From Grifola frondosa (taxonomy: Eukaryota; Basidiomycota; Agaricomycetes; Polyporales; Grifolaceae), in assembly GCA_001683735.1 (NCBI GenBank), contig LUGG01000031.1, positions 248,001 to 312,000 on the forward strand: a DNA stretch of 64,000 nt. The letters run 5' to 3'. Shown here piece after piece: positions 10,926 through 23,393 of this stretch (the first letter of the stretch is position 1; every line of letters starts with the position of its first letter). The notes under the pieces were generated by a model that was not told the origin of the DNA, ran no database searches, and saw only the letters and a program-made list of their open reading frames with translations. The position numbers and the translations under genes are program-made.

Positions 10926-11077
10926 TGGTTTATGTATTGTACGGGTTGAATCGCTTTGCACATCGCTATGCCACGAGCAAATGGACCACAAACGCTGCGT
11001 TCTGACCGAAAACATATTTTATTGATCGCGTGTAATTGACGAGGCATATATACCCAACCTTTGTCAGGTCCAAACAT

Positions 11078-12120
11078 TCATTCAAGGATTGTGAGCTCCT
11101 CTACGCGTTCCCCGTCAATAATATGCTCCGTCTTTTCGCATGTCACCAACTGCCGTACACGCGCAACGACGGCGTCGCGTTCCTCCTGCCCTTGCCGCAG
11201 CGCCGCTGCGGCTTCTTCAATGTCACTCCGGCGGATACGCGAACCCCAGGTACTGTGTCTATACGTGTCCACGAGGCGCACGCTCTCAAGGCTGTCCTGG
11301 CCGGGCAGCGCGACCATCGCGGCGACGGCGCTGGGGGCAGGTGCGTCGTCTGCCCAAGGTAGAGTGTGCGCAGGTGCGGGAGCACTGGGAGGAGCGGCGT
11401 GTCGTGCGAGAAGGGTGAGAACCGCCCGAGCTCGTCGGATGGGAAGGAGAGGCTGGTGAGCGTGATGTGCTCGATGTTACTCCACGTCGTGATCGCTTGA
11501 AAGAGGTGCCATGTCGCGCCGGGCACAGTCTGTGATCGGGGGCCAATGTAAGGTAGATGACAGTGCAATTGTGATACAAAGTAAAGCGTACGGGACTGGA
11601 GAAAGAGTATTCTGGGTCGGGCTCCATCCAGATAAATGTCTTGGGGCTGCGATTATGGCTAGGTTGATACATACTGGCGCAGAAGCAAATGCATGATTTC
11701 TTACTTTGCGAGTGTCATGGCCTCGTAGATGTGGTGCAGATGGGAATTTCCCGGCTGCAAGGACAAGCGCAGCGAAAGTAGGTCTAGTGGGACAGGCGTG
11801 TCCGAGCTTTTAGATGTGCTCCGTGAGGACTTGCACGAACGTAGGGCATCAGTTAAATGCCGAAAAACCTCGAAGTCTGCGGGCCCACCGGGGAGCGTGA
11901 TGGAGAGGGATTTGGGGGAACATGCGAGCCGATCAGTACGCTGAGAGAATAAACTAAGCTGTGTGATCGCCGTAAAGTGCAGGTGCGTATGCAAGATAGG
12001 TAGACCAATCTGCATAAATAACTTGTTCACGCGCAATACATCGCTTGGACAAGGATGTTCGTGAAGAGCGAGGGCGATTATCTGGAGGAGGAGCTCTGTC
12101 GGGACCTGTGAGAGGGACAT
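11078..12120 (-). CDS. F-box-like protein
   Basis: The N-terminus (VPTELLLQIIALALHEHPC..DVLRVNKLFMQIGLPIL) looks like the F-box-like segment that opens many mushroom proteins of this kind; F-boxes bind Skp1 to recruit targets to ubiquitin ligases. An intron after MTLAK is followed by ITTWSNIEHITLTSLSFPSDEL, PVLPHLRTLYLGQ, MVALPGQDSLESVRLVDTY and a C-terminus ending RVEELTILE. The body reads like irregular leucine-rich repeats. One base is missing in a CCCCC run near 11325 (between LGQTTHLPP and AVAAMVALPG). Target unknown. Confidence 0.6.
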
Positions 12121-12406
12121 GATAGCCTGTGGAGAAACGCCTGGCGAAGCTCTCGGGGAAGAAACGCGACATTGTGCGCTCGACTCATATCACCGCCGGT
12201 AATCAGTTCACATGTATCGTAAACAGCAATTAATCAAACCGAAGCCGCTCGCAATACTGGCCACACGTAAGGTAAGTCTCGAGAAAGAACATACTCTTAC
12301 TCAACTGCCAGATGCATCATGTGGCCTTGAGGCAGTATCCGATCGGAGATACATGAGTTCATCAAGAACTCATAGATCATGCATTGACGCCGAGCTGGAA
12401 CCACAG

Positions 12407-15400
12407 TCAATCGCTATCTAGCTCCACCTGCAGGACGATGATAACGTGTCAGCCCAAGTCACACAAATCGACGGACAACGCACCACCTCAGCAACCTTCC
12501 GCCTCGCCTTCGTAGCCGCAGCTCTAGACGTCCTACCCGACGGCGCAAAAGTGAGAGTCGACTGCGAGGCCGTAGAGGCTTTAGAAGCAGCAGCCTTCTT
12601 GGCTGGTGCTTTCTTCGTTGTTGTTTGGCTAAGGATCAACCGTGTGAGCTCTGAAGCGGAACAGCGGTCAAAGCTTTGAGCCTACCTGAGAACAGCGGCC
12701 CGATTAGTTCGCTTCGGCTTTGGCGCCTCTTCCTCGACATCATCGTCTTCGTCCTCTTCATCGTCGTCAGACGCCTGCTGATAGAAGGAACGATAAATAT
12801 AAGGATGGCTCGAGGAGACCGAGTAAACATACAACTGCTGCTTTCCCCTTCCCTCTGCCCTTCGCAGGAGCTTTCTTGGCAGCAACTGCCTTCTTGCGTG
12901 TAGTAGATTTTTTCTTCGGTGGCTCCTCTGACATGGCCTCAAAGTCCGAGCCCCCGGCATCGACATCCATCATCATGGAATCCACGGATTCCGCACCTGA
13001 GCCGCCATCTACTGCCTTCCCTTTGCCCTGAACAATCCCCCTAGTTCAATATAGAACACGTTTGAGAGAGAGAAACGGACCTTTGACTTAGACGGCTTCC
13101 CTTCTTGACGATGTTCCAGATATTCCTGGTCTTGTTTTTCCCGTACTTTACCGACCTGAAGTAAAATGATCATGAGTATACCTTCATTTTTAGAAATAAG
13201 CACGCACGATCTCATCCAGCTCATTTCCTTCAACCTCAACCTCTCCTGCGTTAGCTTGTACATCTTTCATGAGCGCTTTCAATGCAGCGTTGACATGACT
13301 AGCAAGAATCGAGCCATGTCAGCGGCCCTCCATAAGTGAGCATAGACGCCCACCTTTGTATCGCATGGGTGTCATCCTTGTCCACGAATGTCTCGATAGC
13401 GTCGGACATGCCTGCCTCACCGAGCAGCTGCAGCTCCTGCGCCGCGAGGTACTCCCTTACAAGTGTCTGCACGCGCACCCTTGAGAGCTTCTCCGAGATG
13501 GTCAGATCTGGGTCGTCGATGCTCAGCTCTGGAACGTCTGCCTTGACCTTGGCCCCCTTGCTCGTCGTCTTCTTTGCGCGATGGAAGACCAGCACATCGC
13601 GTGGGTTCGCGATACGCCCCTGGAATTCCTGGCCGAACCGCACTGGGTTGGACATCTCGCTCACACCAGTAGTGTCGACCTGTCAGCAGCAATAGTGAGC
13701 TCCGGAATCAGACACAGTAGGAGTGATGTGTACTTTCAAGCGCACGAGTGGGAGCATCCGGGGAAGCTCAGGCTCGCCTTCCTCCAATGCCCTCGCATTT
13801 CGTTCGTCCCATTGTCCATTAGCTTTCTCAATAAGCTCATTGACCTAAAGATAATGAGACTTCGTATCGATGCATTGGAAAACCGTGACTGATATACCTT
13901 CGCCTTCAAGTATTTGGAAATCTCCATCCGGTCATTAAGATCAAGACCTTCGTCCTCCGCTGCTTCGCTTAGAACGACGTCGTCAAGAACGAACGGCCGT
14001 ACAGTCCGGAGCGGAATGGGCGTGAGCTCGAATTCCTTCCCTTGGATCTTCAAGAGAGCGACATGTCTATCACCAAGATCAATCACCACGCTCAGAGTGA
14101 AGACGCTCTGACATACTTCTCAATTGCTTCGCCATCTGCAAGGGATGTAGCCACAGATGACCCAGGCTGCGTGATATAATATCGCTTCCCAGCGACGGGC
14201 TCCGGCACAATGCGACAGTCGTGCTCGTGGCCCCATACCACGAGGTCGATACTGTCGTCGAACATACCCTCTGGCACAGACTGTTGCGGTCCATGGCTCA
14301 CCCTACATGTTTCAGAAGACATCAGCTGCTTCGCTGTACGAGGATGTCGACAGTGCAACACACCGATTCTGATGAAGCAATAGGATGTTGAACCACCTTT
14401 CTTTGTCGCGTGGCATGAACATACGGACACGGTTGCTCCGAAGCTCAAAGTGCATACGCTGGTCCTTGACGTTGCCGACACTGTATAGCCCCAGTCGCGT
14501 ATTTCCTTTACGCAGAAGCACCGGCCGCACAGCGATGCCCGTGTTCTGTGCGTCTGCATCCTCAAGAGGGAGATCGATCTTGCCCATATAATTTATTAGT
14601 CCGCTGACGGAGAGCATATCCAGCGGACAAAGCGCGCCTTCCTAGGAACCAGCAAGGGGGTTGTCAGAGAGGTGAAAGACATGTATTCTGTGACGTACAG
14701 GTCCGGCACCCTGGGGATCGTCGTGATTCCCATGAATAGAGAACACAGGTATTCCAATGTTGAAGTTAGGGTCTTCGTAATTGATTGCCGGGAACCTGCG
14801 CAATCTTAGTCTCTCCCAGAGTCATCAGTTTCCGGACAAGGCACTCACGAGAAGCCAGCAGCCCTCCCTTCTTCTGGGTCGCTCAATAGCTCGATCTGTA
14901 TTGGTCTATCGCCCATCGTGTATTCTCTCAGTAATGCCATCACCTGATAAAGGCAGTCTCTTGATGGGCGATTCTCGTGAAAGAGATCTCCCGCGAGGAG
15001 AATGAAGTCAACCTAACAAAATAGAAGAGCTATGAACAAATATCGAGACCTTAGAACACATCCAAGGGGGAGAAATTAGACATGCAACCAGAAGGTGCAC
15101 AAGATGTATATGCATTTAGAACGTTCCATGTAGGAATTGTGTCTGAGCAGCCGGAGATGTACCTAGCACGACATCACTCATAGCACAGATAATGGATAAA
15201 ATATTATGGGTATCGTGGAGTCATTCTCGTCGAGAAAGCAATCGCAAGGATGTTCTGAAGCAAAGGCCGGGACTCACATCGTGCTTGACTGCCAGCTGCA
15301 ATATCTCCTTGAACGCGTCAATCGAGTCTTGCCCACGAATTGGGTCTCGTTCTAGATACCCTATGTGATTATCTGTCGCGAGCATGATGCGGATCGTGTC

Positions 15401-15528
15401 GTCAACATCTACAAAGTTCTGTGAATTTTAACCGTCCATCAGTAAAGGTCAGTAAAACTAACCAACATTCCTATGGTAGGCTGTGGGGGTACAGAGCCCT
15501 GCTCATCTTGTGAATGATTTCCAGACAT
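12407..15528 (-). CDS. MRE11: MRE11 double-strand-break repair nuclease
   Basis: Nuclease of the MRE11-RAD50-NBS1 complex, which resects DNA ends. Exon 1 is [22 protein letters not shown] (15463-15528); exon 2 (15278-15418) has [17 protein letters not shown]. The phosphoesterase motifs follow in order: [26 protein letters not shown] and WGHEHDC, then [12 protein letters not shown], which together form the two-metal site. The capping domain ([17 protein letters not shown]) and the C-terminal part [10 protein letters not shown] follow. The tail is basic ([11 protein letters not shown]), acidic ([11 protein letters not shown]) and basic again, ending KVAEVVELDSD after a last small intron. Intron 2 is unusually long, about 265 nt. 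It shares its promoter region with the transporter to the right. Confidence 0.95.
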
Positions 15529-15777
15529 AATGTGCAACGTTCTAAGTCAATTGTATTGCACAATAGATAGTGGGGAGTTCGTTCGTTGGTGGCGGTGGCG
15601 GAATGAGACGCGACGCGACGCGTCGATGCTGTGCATGTGCAACGGGTATTTGGTTCGTATTTGGTTTACGTACACGCAGTGCCATCGCGCGGGCGCTCCT
15701 ATATCCTCTGCGCTGTCACGGTCGGACGGTCCTGTTCATCATCTCGCAGGGCGGCTCATATATTTCATTCTAATTCA
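15529..15777. promoter_or_regulatory. Divergent promoter between MRE11 and SLC35C1-like gene
   Basis: 249 bp separate the two start codons, so both transcripts must start inside this interval. It contains a GGTGGCGGTGGCGGAATG run, tandem GCGACGCGACGCGTCG, which holds an MluI-type ACGCGT (the MBF cell-cycle box core), and a TATATATTT stretch near the transporter start. The ACGCGT core would fit cell-cycle control of MRE11, but this is inference. Confidence 0.5.
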
Positions 15778-17187
15778 ATGTCGCCGTATCCGTCTAACCA
15801 TCAACATGCGCCGTCGAGAGCTCTCGTGGTGAGTAAAGCTTAGTTTATTCAAGGAGCCTTCAATGATATTCTCACCAGACTGGTACTGTTTTGTTTTATC
15901 TCGTGGCGGCGTTGGCGGTATGCTCTGTCTTCTTCACAAGAGGTAACATGTTGACGAACTACAAACTTGTATAGATGGTTATGGCGTACGTCCTTTGCCT
16001 TGCAGCATGGTCTTGTGACTCAATACGAAGCCCTTAGGAATAAATGGGTGCTTAACACGACATCCACGCCTTTATTCTTCCTTCTCTCCCAACTCGTCAT
16101 CGCCGTGATCTTATTTTTGATTGCCCACATGTTTGGGGTGCTCCAGCTGCCCCTAAAATTGGACATGCAAGTCTGTAAAGGGTTGATACCGATGGTCGGC
16201 TTGAACGTGGTTGGCCTCAGGTGTGTTCTCATTGCAGTCAGCAGATGCACTTTCCACTGAAATCTACACCGATAGCTTTAGTAACTATACGCTGAAGTAT
16301 GTCGATGCGTCGTTTTACCAGGTTGCACGAGGCATGGTCCTTCCGTTCACGGTCTGCACCTCCTATTTCCTGCTGCACTCCCGACCTTCTTTACGGATCT
16401 TTCTCGCCTGCTTCATTGTCACTCTCGGATTCTTCATCGGCGTGTTTCTGGATGGGACTCCAATCTCGCTTGTCGGTGTTTCCTTTGGCGTCACCAGCTC
16501 GATGATCACCGCTCTGCACTCTGTTGTAATTAAGAGGAGCCTCGATGTTGTGCACGGGAGCGCTTTGCACTTGTCATGGTACACCAACCTGCTCAGCGCG
16601 GTGGTCCTGTCGCCCTTGGTTGTAGTCGTGGGGGAGCTCCCTGACGTGGTGCAGTTGCTCTTTGGCCCGAATGAGGCCGGTCCCGGGGAACTGAGCACGT
16701 TGTCGACGTTTGCTTTGGGCTCTGCTATCACGGTAAGGGCGTTAGTGTCTATTATCGTTCGGACGACCCTAAATTCTGTTTGTCAGGGCGTATTCGGGTT
16801 CTTGATGAGTCTCGCGAGTTTGCTCTCTATCAAAGTGACTTCCCCCATCACCCACATGGTGTCTTCCGCCGTGAGAGGCGTTGCGGCGTCATTTTTGGGC
16901 ATGTGGCTATTCCACGATATCATCAGCACGTACGTCGCCCTGTTCAGTCTCTTCGTACCCCCACTAAGACATGTCATATTCTAGTGGACGAGCATCGTCT
17001 ATTGCCATTATCTTACTCGGCTCAATATTCTATACATGGATTAAACATCTCGAGTCCCTCCCCTCCCATCCCAAAGAACTCTAAGGAGTCCACGGCCTAC
17101 GAGCGGGTGCCTCTCGAAGATATCGAAGCGGGCGAGGGAACGGGCAAATTAGAAGAACGCCGTTTGTCGCGGGAGCACAGCGGTTAG
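15778..17187 (+). CDS. GDP-fucose/nucleotide-sugar transporter (SLC35C1-like)
   Basis: Golgi membrane antiporter of the drug/metabolite superfamily (TPT domain). The start MSPYPSNHQHAPSRALV leads into the first membrane helix TGTVLFYLVAALA. Family landmarks are NKWVLNTT, GLNVVGLSFSNYTLKYVDASF (split by an intron), YQVARGMVLPFTV, GFFIGVFLDGTPISLVGV, HSVVIKRSLDVV, LSWYTNLLSA, KVTSPITHMVSSAVRGVAA and LGSIFYTWIKHLE. About ten hydrophobic helices are visible. The tail is hydrophilic and ends SREHSG. A C-rich run near 17050 carries an extra base, shifting the tail frame. Substrate by homology only. Confidence 0.82.
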
Positions 17188-17555
17188 CAAAATTATACCA
17201 ACTAGAGCATATAACCAGTGGGCGGCGCGTATTGTGTGGTCTGCTAATCTACGATATGGACGCCTGCGTTAGTAATGTGATTAGCTTAGGGATGTTTGGA
17301 CAATTGTCTTCGGGACATGTTTGGACAACTGCTTGCTTGTTGTGTGTTGATCTGAGTCGGAGGTCGTTTCTGCAACTCAAGCAGCATAGTGTCGACTCCC
17401 CTTGTGCCACCTCGGACCTCCACCGAACGATAATACGCCTGGAGACTCCGATAATAGCTCTTCCACGAACACCTTACCATCTCAGCGTCGGAAATTAGTT
17501 GGATGAATATTCTTCTGCAACCTCTTATTCGCAACGTAATCCGGTACAGGCAGAC
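17188..17555. other. Spacer
   Basis: Holds a short internal repeat (ATGTTTGGACAA, twice near 17290-17330). No gene seen. Confidence 0.4.
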
Positions 17556-17978
17556 TCAGTTCATATTCCATTTGAAGTACCGAGCCGCCAGTCCAATGAC
17601 TGGTCACAAAGTACGCCAAAAAGAATAAGAGAAGTAGGGAACCAAAAGGATCCCCCGACGACACAAGCCGATACTGCAATAGCAAGGTCATCGTGTTCCC
17701 GTGTTGCAAGCAGAGCACGGGAATCAAGGGTGGCAAAAATTAGATAACCAATAATAGAGGCGGTGCCTCTATAATAGTGGTTAAACTATTAAGAACAGAT
17801 ACTACACTTGATCTAAGCCAAAAGGCCAGAGTGGTAGATATTCCTAACGTCCGAGCGTTGATTTTATACCGTTGAGGATGCCGCACGGACCCCCGACGAT
17901 GTTTTGCGTTGGCTGAGTGGCGCTGCATCCAGAACAGGAAGACGAAGGCTTCCATGGATCCTGGTAGACAAATTCCTG
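17556..17978 (-). repeat. U2 snRNA repeat unit, copy 2 (inverted)
   Basis: Reverse-strand relative of the units at 4337-4770 and 22962-23393. Its upstream promoter block is the most diverged (TTTGTCTACCAGGATCC), but the TATA box, RNA and 3' hairpin are preserved. Confidence 0.78.
17655..17841 (-). ncRNA. U2 spliceosomal snRNA, copy 2
   Basis: Same 187-nt layout as copy 1 on the opposite strand: GGCCTTTTGGCTTAGATCAA, GTGTAGTATCTGTTC, stem IIa, AATTTTTG Sm site and TATTGCAGTA loop, all unchanged. It differs at the very 5' end (ATATCTACC) and in the IIa loop. A TATA box (GTATAAAATC) lies about 25 bp upstream. Confidence 0.9.
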
Positions 17979-18384
17979 GGTAGACATCATTTCGACCTGG
18001 AAAAGGCCGGATTTCAGACCTGTTTTGGTCGAAAGCTGACACTTTCGCATGTTTTGTGGCCGAAACCAGACGTCGAAAATTGGTACGTTCTGCGTTTTGC
18101 GTCCGGAGTTTCGAATGATCTACACTATTCAGAAAGCTATTAATGTTTCGACACACATTCCAATTCGACCTCTCGGCCGTTTTATGGTTGAACTTACAGA
18201 GCAGACCGGATAACGTATCAATTTCGGCCTCTCTGGTGCACGCAGTGAGAGAGTGAGGTCCCCCAATTATGTAGTATGCTATGAACGGAGACCTGTATGC
18301 GAGAAGTCAGCGCGGCATAATTAGGATTAGATAGTACTTCTCTTTGGGGTGGCACTTCGACAACGAAGTGTCTATCTAATCTCG

Positions 18385-19282
18385 AATGTAGGTACACATA
18401 CGATGTCTTCTGAAGGACCGTACGTTTTGTCTTCGTGTTGATACTGTAAATATCAATTCCGACCAGCCAGATGGAGTCTCTCTTGATTCTGCCATTGAGG
18501 AGGTCGCAGTCGCGGTGGCATGTGTCAGTTTGTGTGATTCTTCCTCTCTATATGTTCGTCGTATTATTTGATCATCCTTCTAGCAACATGTAACGTACTT
18601 TTGCATTGCTATAAAAGTTCCCAAACTGTTTGGCAACCATAACCACGACTTCTTTTAGCGTGAGCGTGGAGCCACATTTTTCTTTCTTGACGCAATTATT
18701 TGTATAGCCGGGCCACTGAATACGACTGTCAGCACCATGGCTCAATGTTCACTGTCGAAGACAGTCTCCACTCGCATTCATCGTCACGCCATATGTCGTT
18801 TTGGTAATCACATCGTCGAGGTTGACATTGTCGTCGTCGATACGGAAGCTTCCTTTTTCATTTGCAGGCGTCATTTGCAGGCCTCTTTCATTGCCAAGTT
18901 TGATCTTGTATGACTTGAGTTTGGTTGTGTTCGATGCATTAAATATTTTTGGAAAGCTTCTATTTTGGCAACAACCTCGAGCCACATCCGCATCGAATAC
19001 ATCAGAGTTAGGATACTTCGAGCCTGGAGGATAACATTCAATGTTATCAGCATAGGAAAGCAAAGGTGGTTGGATGTCTGAAGACGTGAAATTCGAAACA
19101 TAACCTGGGCCCACGATGGGGTGGCCAGCGTCCGTCAGTCCTTGCCACCGCAGGTCTGGGGACGGATAAACATCCCCATTCCGTTGTTGACAAGGATAAG
19201 GATAAGAAGGAAGAGTAGAAGAGGAAGAACTGGAGGAACTAGAAGAAGAATAAAGATATGAAGAATAATCGTTGCGGTTCAT
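18385..19282 (-). CDS. Orphan Ser-rich protein, family copy D
   Basis: Exon 1 starts at ATG (MNRNDYSSYLY), has a run of 11 Ser, then PSPDLRWQGLTDAGHP, YADNIECYPPGSKYP and KLKSYKIKLGNERGLQM, ending VNLDDVITKTT. Further coding-like segments on the same strand read IQWPGYTNNCVKKEKCGSTL, KEVVVMVAKQFGNFYSNAK and, after an intron, SRETPSGWSELIFTVSTR. Related segments occur in copy A and in the relic at 28540-29900, so this is a real protein family, but I do not recognise it. The last segment is out of frame (ACGAAGACAAAAC here, ACGGAAGACGCAAAC in the other copy). It lies just upstream of U2 copy 2's promoter, in the same orientation. Confidence 0.5.
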
Positions 19283-19370
19283 ATTGAAAAGTGTTTGGTG
19301 GTAGGTGAAGAAACAGAGTGAGTGAATTTAGAGTAAATTATAGGCACGTACGGTCAAAGCACACGAAACT

Positions 19371-22300
19371 TCAAACCCCGCCCATTGTTTCAATGAAGCC
19401 ACCGAGCCACAAAACCATCCTCGCTTTGACCATTGTGATCGAGCCACAGCGGCTGGTGGTCGACTGAGCGTTGCTCAATGTCCAGGCTAGCCCCAACGTC
19501 CAGGGAAATGCTGCCATAGTTTCAAAGCCCCATAGAAATGTACACCTGCAGATCCAGTTAAACCAGAGCAGTGATATCGCGGCCAGTAGGGGAGCATAGA
19601 GGTCGAAACTGTCGCCAAAGCGTGCGGAATCTTCTGGATCAACCAAAGCGCACTTCGTTGAACGCTGAGAGCACGTGATCTCATGTGACCGTGTCACGCA
19701 CGTGATCCAAGTTTCGTCTTGCATATGCGCCGTGCGGTGGCGCAGACGACGTTGCGAATCCGCAGGAAAGCACGTTGAGTGTCTTGGGAAGGATTTGAAG
19801 TTTTTAAGAGCCGACTGCCAGCATTCAATATCTGGGAGGCAATTGAAGAGCTCAACGAGCAGGATCAATTTGGCGTCACTCGAATTGCGATCACGTCCTT
19901 GGAGCATGATGTTTCCAAGGTTGAGCTTGAACTCCGAGGCTTGTGGCAAGTGAATGAAGGACCAATAGCTTGATATGTAACGTTCGGTTTGAATACTAGC
20001 TTGTTGAGCGTTGAGCAAGAGTTTTCTGTTGTTTGGAATGGTCGGATGTTCACGAATGGAAGCTAGAGTGGAGCCGCGATGCTCAGCAGAAGACGACCTG
20101 AAGTTCTCGATGAGCGCATGAGTGGCGAGATCCCAGTTTACGAGGATGATGTGCTTGATAAGATGATTCTGCGTTCAACCTCGGGCGGTGATGTCGTTGC
20201 GTCAAATTTCCGCGGGCAAGATGTGATGGATGCGTGTTGTAGCCACAGTATAGACACTGCCTGTGGGCTCGACCTGTTCCAGCTCTGAGGAGAGCATCGC
20301 AGCGAATAAGGTCTTACTCGGTGTCGTGACGTAGAGCCATGGCAAGCAGGGACTGGGGATAGCAGGGACTGGGCGAAGAGGGAGAAGAGAGGAACCTGGT
20401 GGTGGTAGCGGTTCTGGGGAGAGATGAGGATACGCACCAATTTCCACCCTATATATAGGGCTGGGCAGTCAAAGCGCGCGAGTGGCGAGGCTAAAATGCG
20501 GCGCCGCTTTGATCAAGAATTCGCCAACGTGGAGCTGTCTCAAGAAGATCAAGATCTGTGGAATGGTCGTTGTCCACGCCAGGCTCAGGATATATCCACG
20601 CCACAAAACCATGATCCGTGGCACGTCCACTCAGCCAACAATAGCATTTGCTGAAAAATTGCCGCGAGCCACAGCTCCCTGGTCTGATTTTGAACGATCG
20701 GAATCCCGGCGATAGACGGGAGTGGCTGACATGCGGAAAGCCAGTTAGCCGGACTGAGCCACAAACTGAAGACATAAAAACCGACTCAAAGCGCCACTTT
20801 GTCCCATCTCTTTTGTCCCCTGCCATTTGAGAGCATTGTTTCTGTCGACACAATTCAACTCGCCCGCCATCTCATAACGAAGGACTCACCATTGCATTGT
20901 ATCTCTCATGTCTGGCGGCAAACTTGTGTGGCGCATGTTGGGAACGCCAATGCAGCCTCTCCGCTCTATAGGCATGTGTCGTTTTCTTGCTGGTCTCCGT
21001 GCTCGTTGACTATGGCAGAGTTGTAGCATGGTTTTATGCCCAGGCCAGCATCCAACACGATATCGGATAGGTAAACGTGGCCTTTTTTAGAGCTGACGAT
21101 CCACCTCGTGTTGCAAGCAGACAGCCACAAGATAGGATGAATTGTCTCCTAGAAAACGGATGCCTAGCTCATTCTCGGGTACCAGGTCTCAGACAGCGTC
21201 ACTGGGACGCAGAGTCGAGTAATGCAGTGAGCTTTCTTGTGAACTGCTCTTGCGCTGTCTCCTATTCAGCCAGATGAGCGTCGCGGGAGTCATCCGTACG
21301 AGGTCAATGTTGGTGGCCCGATCATCCAGCCACGCCGTGGACCCTGAGGCAAGCTACCATCCACCGCATACATCGAGCTGACCTGCATGTAACCAAAAGA
21401 TAGCGCAAAGAGCATTCAGTTGGCCGCATCGCAGAAGGGAACTGTGTCCAGCAGCGAAAATCTCCGTTAGCCTCACACGACGAAGATGAGTTCGGGGAAC
21501 CCATACCCTGATTACGCGCTTCTCCACATCACGAGAGATGAAGGCGAGTGATTGAACTAGGCGTTCGTGGAACTGATTCATGGTCATCAGCGATACAATT
21601 GCACGAGTTCAGCAGAGGTACTTGTGCAAGCGGAGTCGCTGAACCGTCAATAGACAGTCAGTTGAATTGGTCCACGGATACCGCCACCGTCCAAAGACGC
21701 ATGTGAAGACACCGGCTAGACCGAGGATCCTCAGGGCTCATCTTGGTATGCGTATCTTGCTTGATCGAGGTCGCTCTGACGAGATGTGTGAATAGTTGAG
21801 GGGCATCCGAGCCACCTTACGGTTGGTGGACGAACAAGTCTCCCACGAGGATCTGTGTCGGAATTCTCTGGTTGGATGCATATAAGACACAAGAACGTGT
21901 GGACGAATGTTCGCTACCACAGAGGCGCTTGCAAGGGATCATGCAGAGGGCGATACTAATTCAAAACCAGCGCTGAGAAGTCACGACAGCCAGTCTCTAT
22001 GGTATAGGGCCAGAACTCATTGCTGATGACTTGTCGAACAGTATCCGAAGGCAAAATCAGCCAGGAAACCCTCTAAAAACACATTAGCAAAAGAGGTCGA
22101 AGCGACTAGGTGCTTACAGGACAACACCTTGAACGATAAAACATCACGAACAACAGTTTGAAGAACGTGCATGCTCCTGTGCATTCGAGATTTTCTGGAC
22201 TCTGGGTAAAAGTAAGTAGCGCCTTCTCCATTTGTTGCGCTGATGTCTGTCTTGACGTTTTGAGGTGACGCATGCGGGGTCATATGGACAAGATCATGAA

Positions 22301-22961
22301 TGAATGGTCTCGAAAGATTTCGCTCACGCTCAGAGCAGCATCGAAACCAATGCCCATAGGACGCTACACCATATACGCACACAGGATGATGACTACAGGA
22401 ACAAGATCGACCAATATGTATCAACCGATATGGACAGAAAAACCTTGTGCCTGCATACAAACCGATGGGTGAGCCAGAAGACGGCATGTATCGAGCTAAT
22501 AGTTGTCGTTCCAGCACAGGAACCAGCAACTTGTGGATGGGTAATTACTTCCTTGCAACGACGGATCATCAACAAGCCAAAGATGTAATCCGGACAACAG
22601 ACGACATACCAAACAAGCAAAACGCGCACCGCGTTCCAAATGCAAATCGCAGGTAGAAAGCACTCAATGGAGCCTATCCACAAATCTACGAGGGGACTAA
22701 CGAGTTTATTCATACACCACGCTGGAGAACGCAGAGACTCATCCGACCTCCCGGAGGATAAGACTACGCAAGTCCAGGCAAGCTGACGACAATAAAGAGT
22801 GGTAGATCAAGTCAACACCCCAGGAAGGTCCGGCGATCTCAGAAGTTGGTACATGCGCAGCCATCAAGTTTGTAGGAGAGCGCTAGTATGTTGAGGAGCC
22901 ATGACAGCGAACACAATCTGTGAAGGTGCGGATGCGAGTCATCGTAGCAGTCTTTCTCAAA
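19371..22961. other. Long stretch without a recognisable gene
   Basis: Holds several frames of 60-215 codons on both strands, the longest at 19371-20018 (minus), none with motifs I can assign. A plus-strand piece at 19779-19973 (RLPAFNIWEAIEELNEQD, then SLEHDVSKVELELRGLW) looks like real but isolated coding sequence. A minus-strand segment near 20210 (HHILPAEI) resembles the opening of an F-box. Both are probably relics. Confidence 0.35.
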
Positions 22962-23393
22962 GGAGTTGTTTGTCTCTATTAGGATCCCAAGCCTCCGCTT
23001 TCCTCTTTCGGTCGGATCAACCACTCATCCAACGCAAATATTGTCGGTGGTCCGTGCGGCACCTTCAATGGTATAAAATCAACGCGCGGACATCTAGAAT
23101 TTTTACCACTCTGGCCTTTTGGCTTAGATCAAGTGTAGTATCTGTTCTTAATAGTTTAACCACTATTATAGAGGCACCGCCTCTATTATTGGTTATCTAA
23201 TTTTTGCCGCCCTTGATTCCTGTGCTCTGCTTGCAACACGGGAACATGATGACCTTGCTATTGCAGTATCGGCTTGTGTCGTCGGGGGATCCTTTTGGTT
23301 CCCTTTTTCTTGTTTATTGTTTCTTGTTCTTTTTGGAGTACTTTGTGACCAGTCATTGGACTGGCAGCTCGGTACTTCAAATGGAATATGACT
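22962..23393 (+). repeat. U2 snRNA repeat unit, copy 3
   Basis: Closest relative of copy 1. Shared sequence begins at GGAGTTGTTTGTCTCTATTA and ends just after the CCAGTCATTGGACTGG hairpin and CAAATGGAA. Confidence 0.8.
23099..23285 (+). ncRNA. U2 spliceosomal snRNA, copy 3
   Basis: 187 nt, nearly identical to copy 1. All functional segments (branch-site pairing GTAGTA, Sm site, stem IV loop) are unchanged. Differences are near the 5' end (ATTTTTACC) and one loop base in stem IIa. The TATA box GTATAAAATC is upstream. Confidence 0.92.

Noticed and set aside
19371..20018. 215-codon minus-strand frame
   Set aside because: No family motif, no splice pattern, and overlapping plus-strand pieces look more protein-like. 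Kept only as part of an unassigned stretch.
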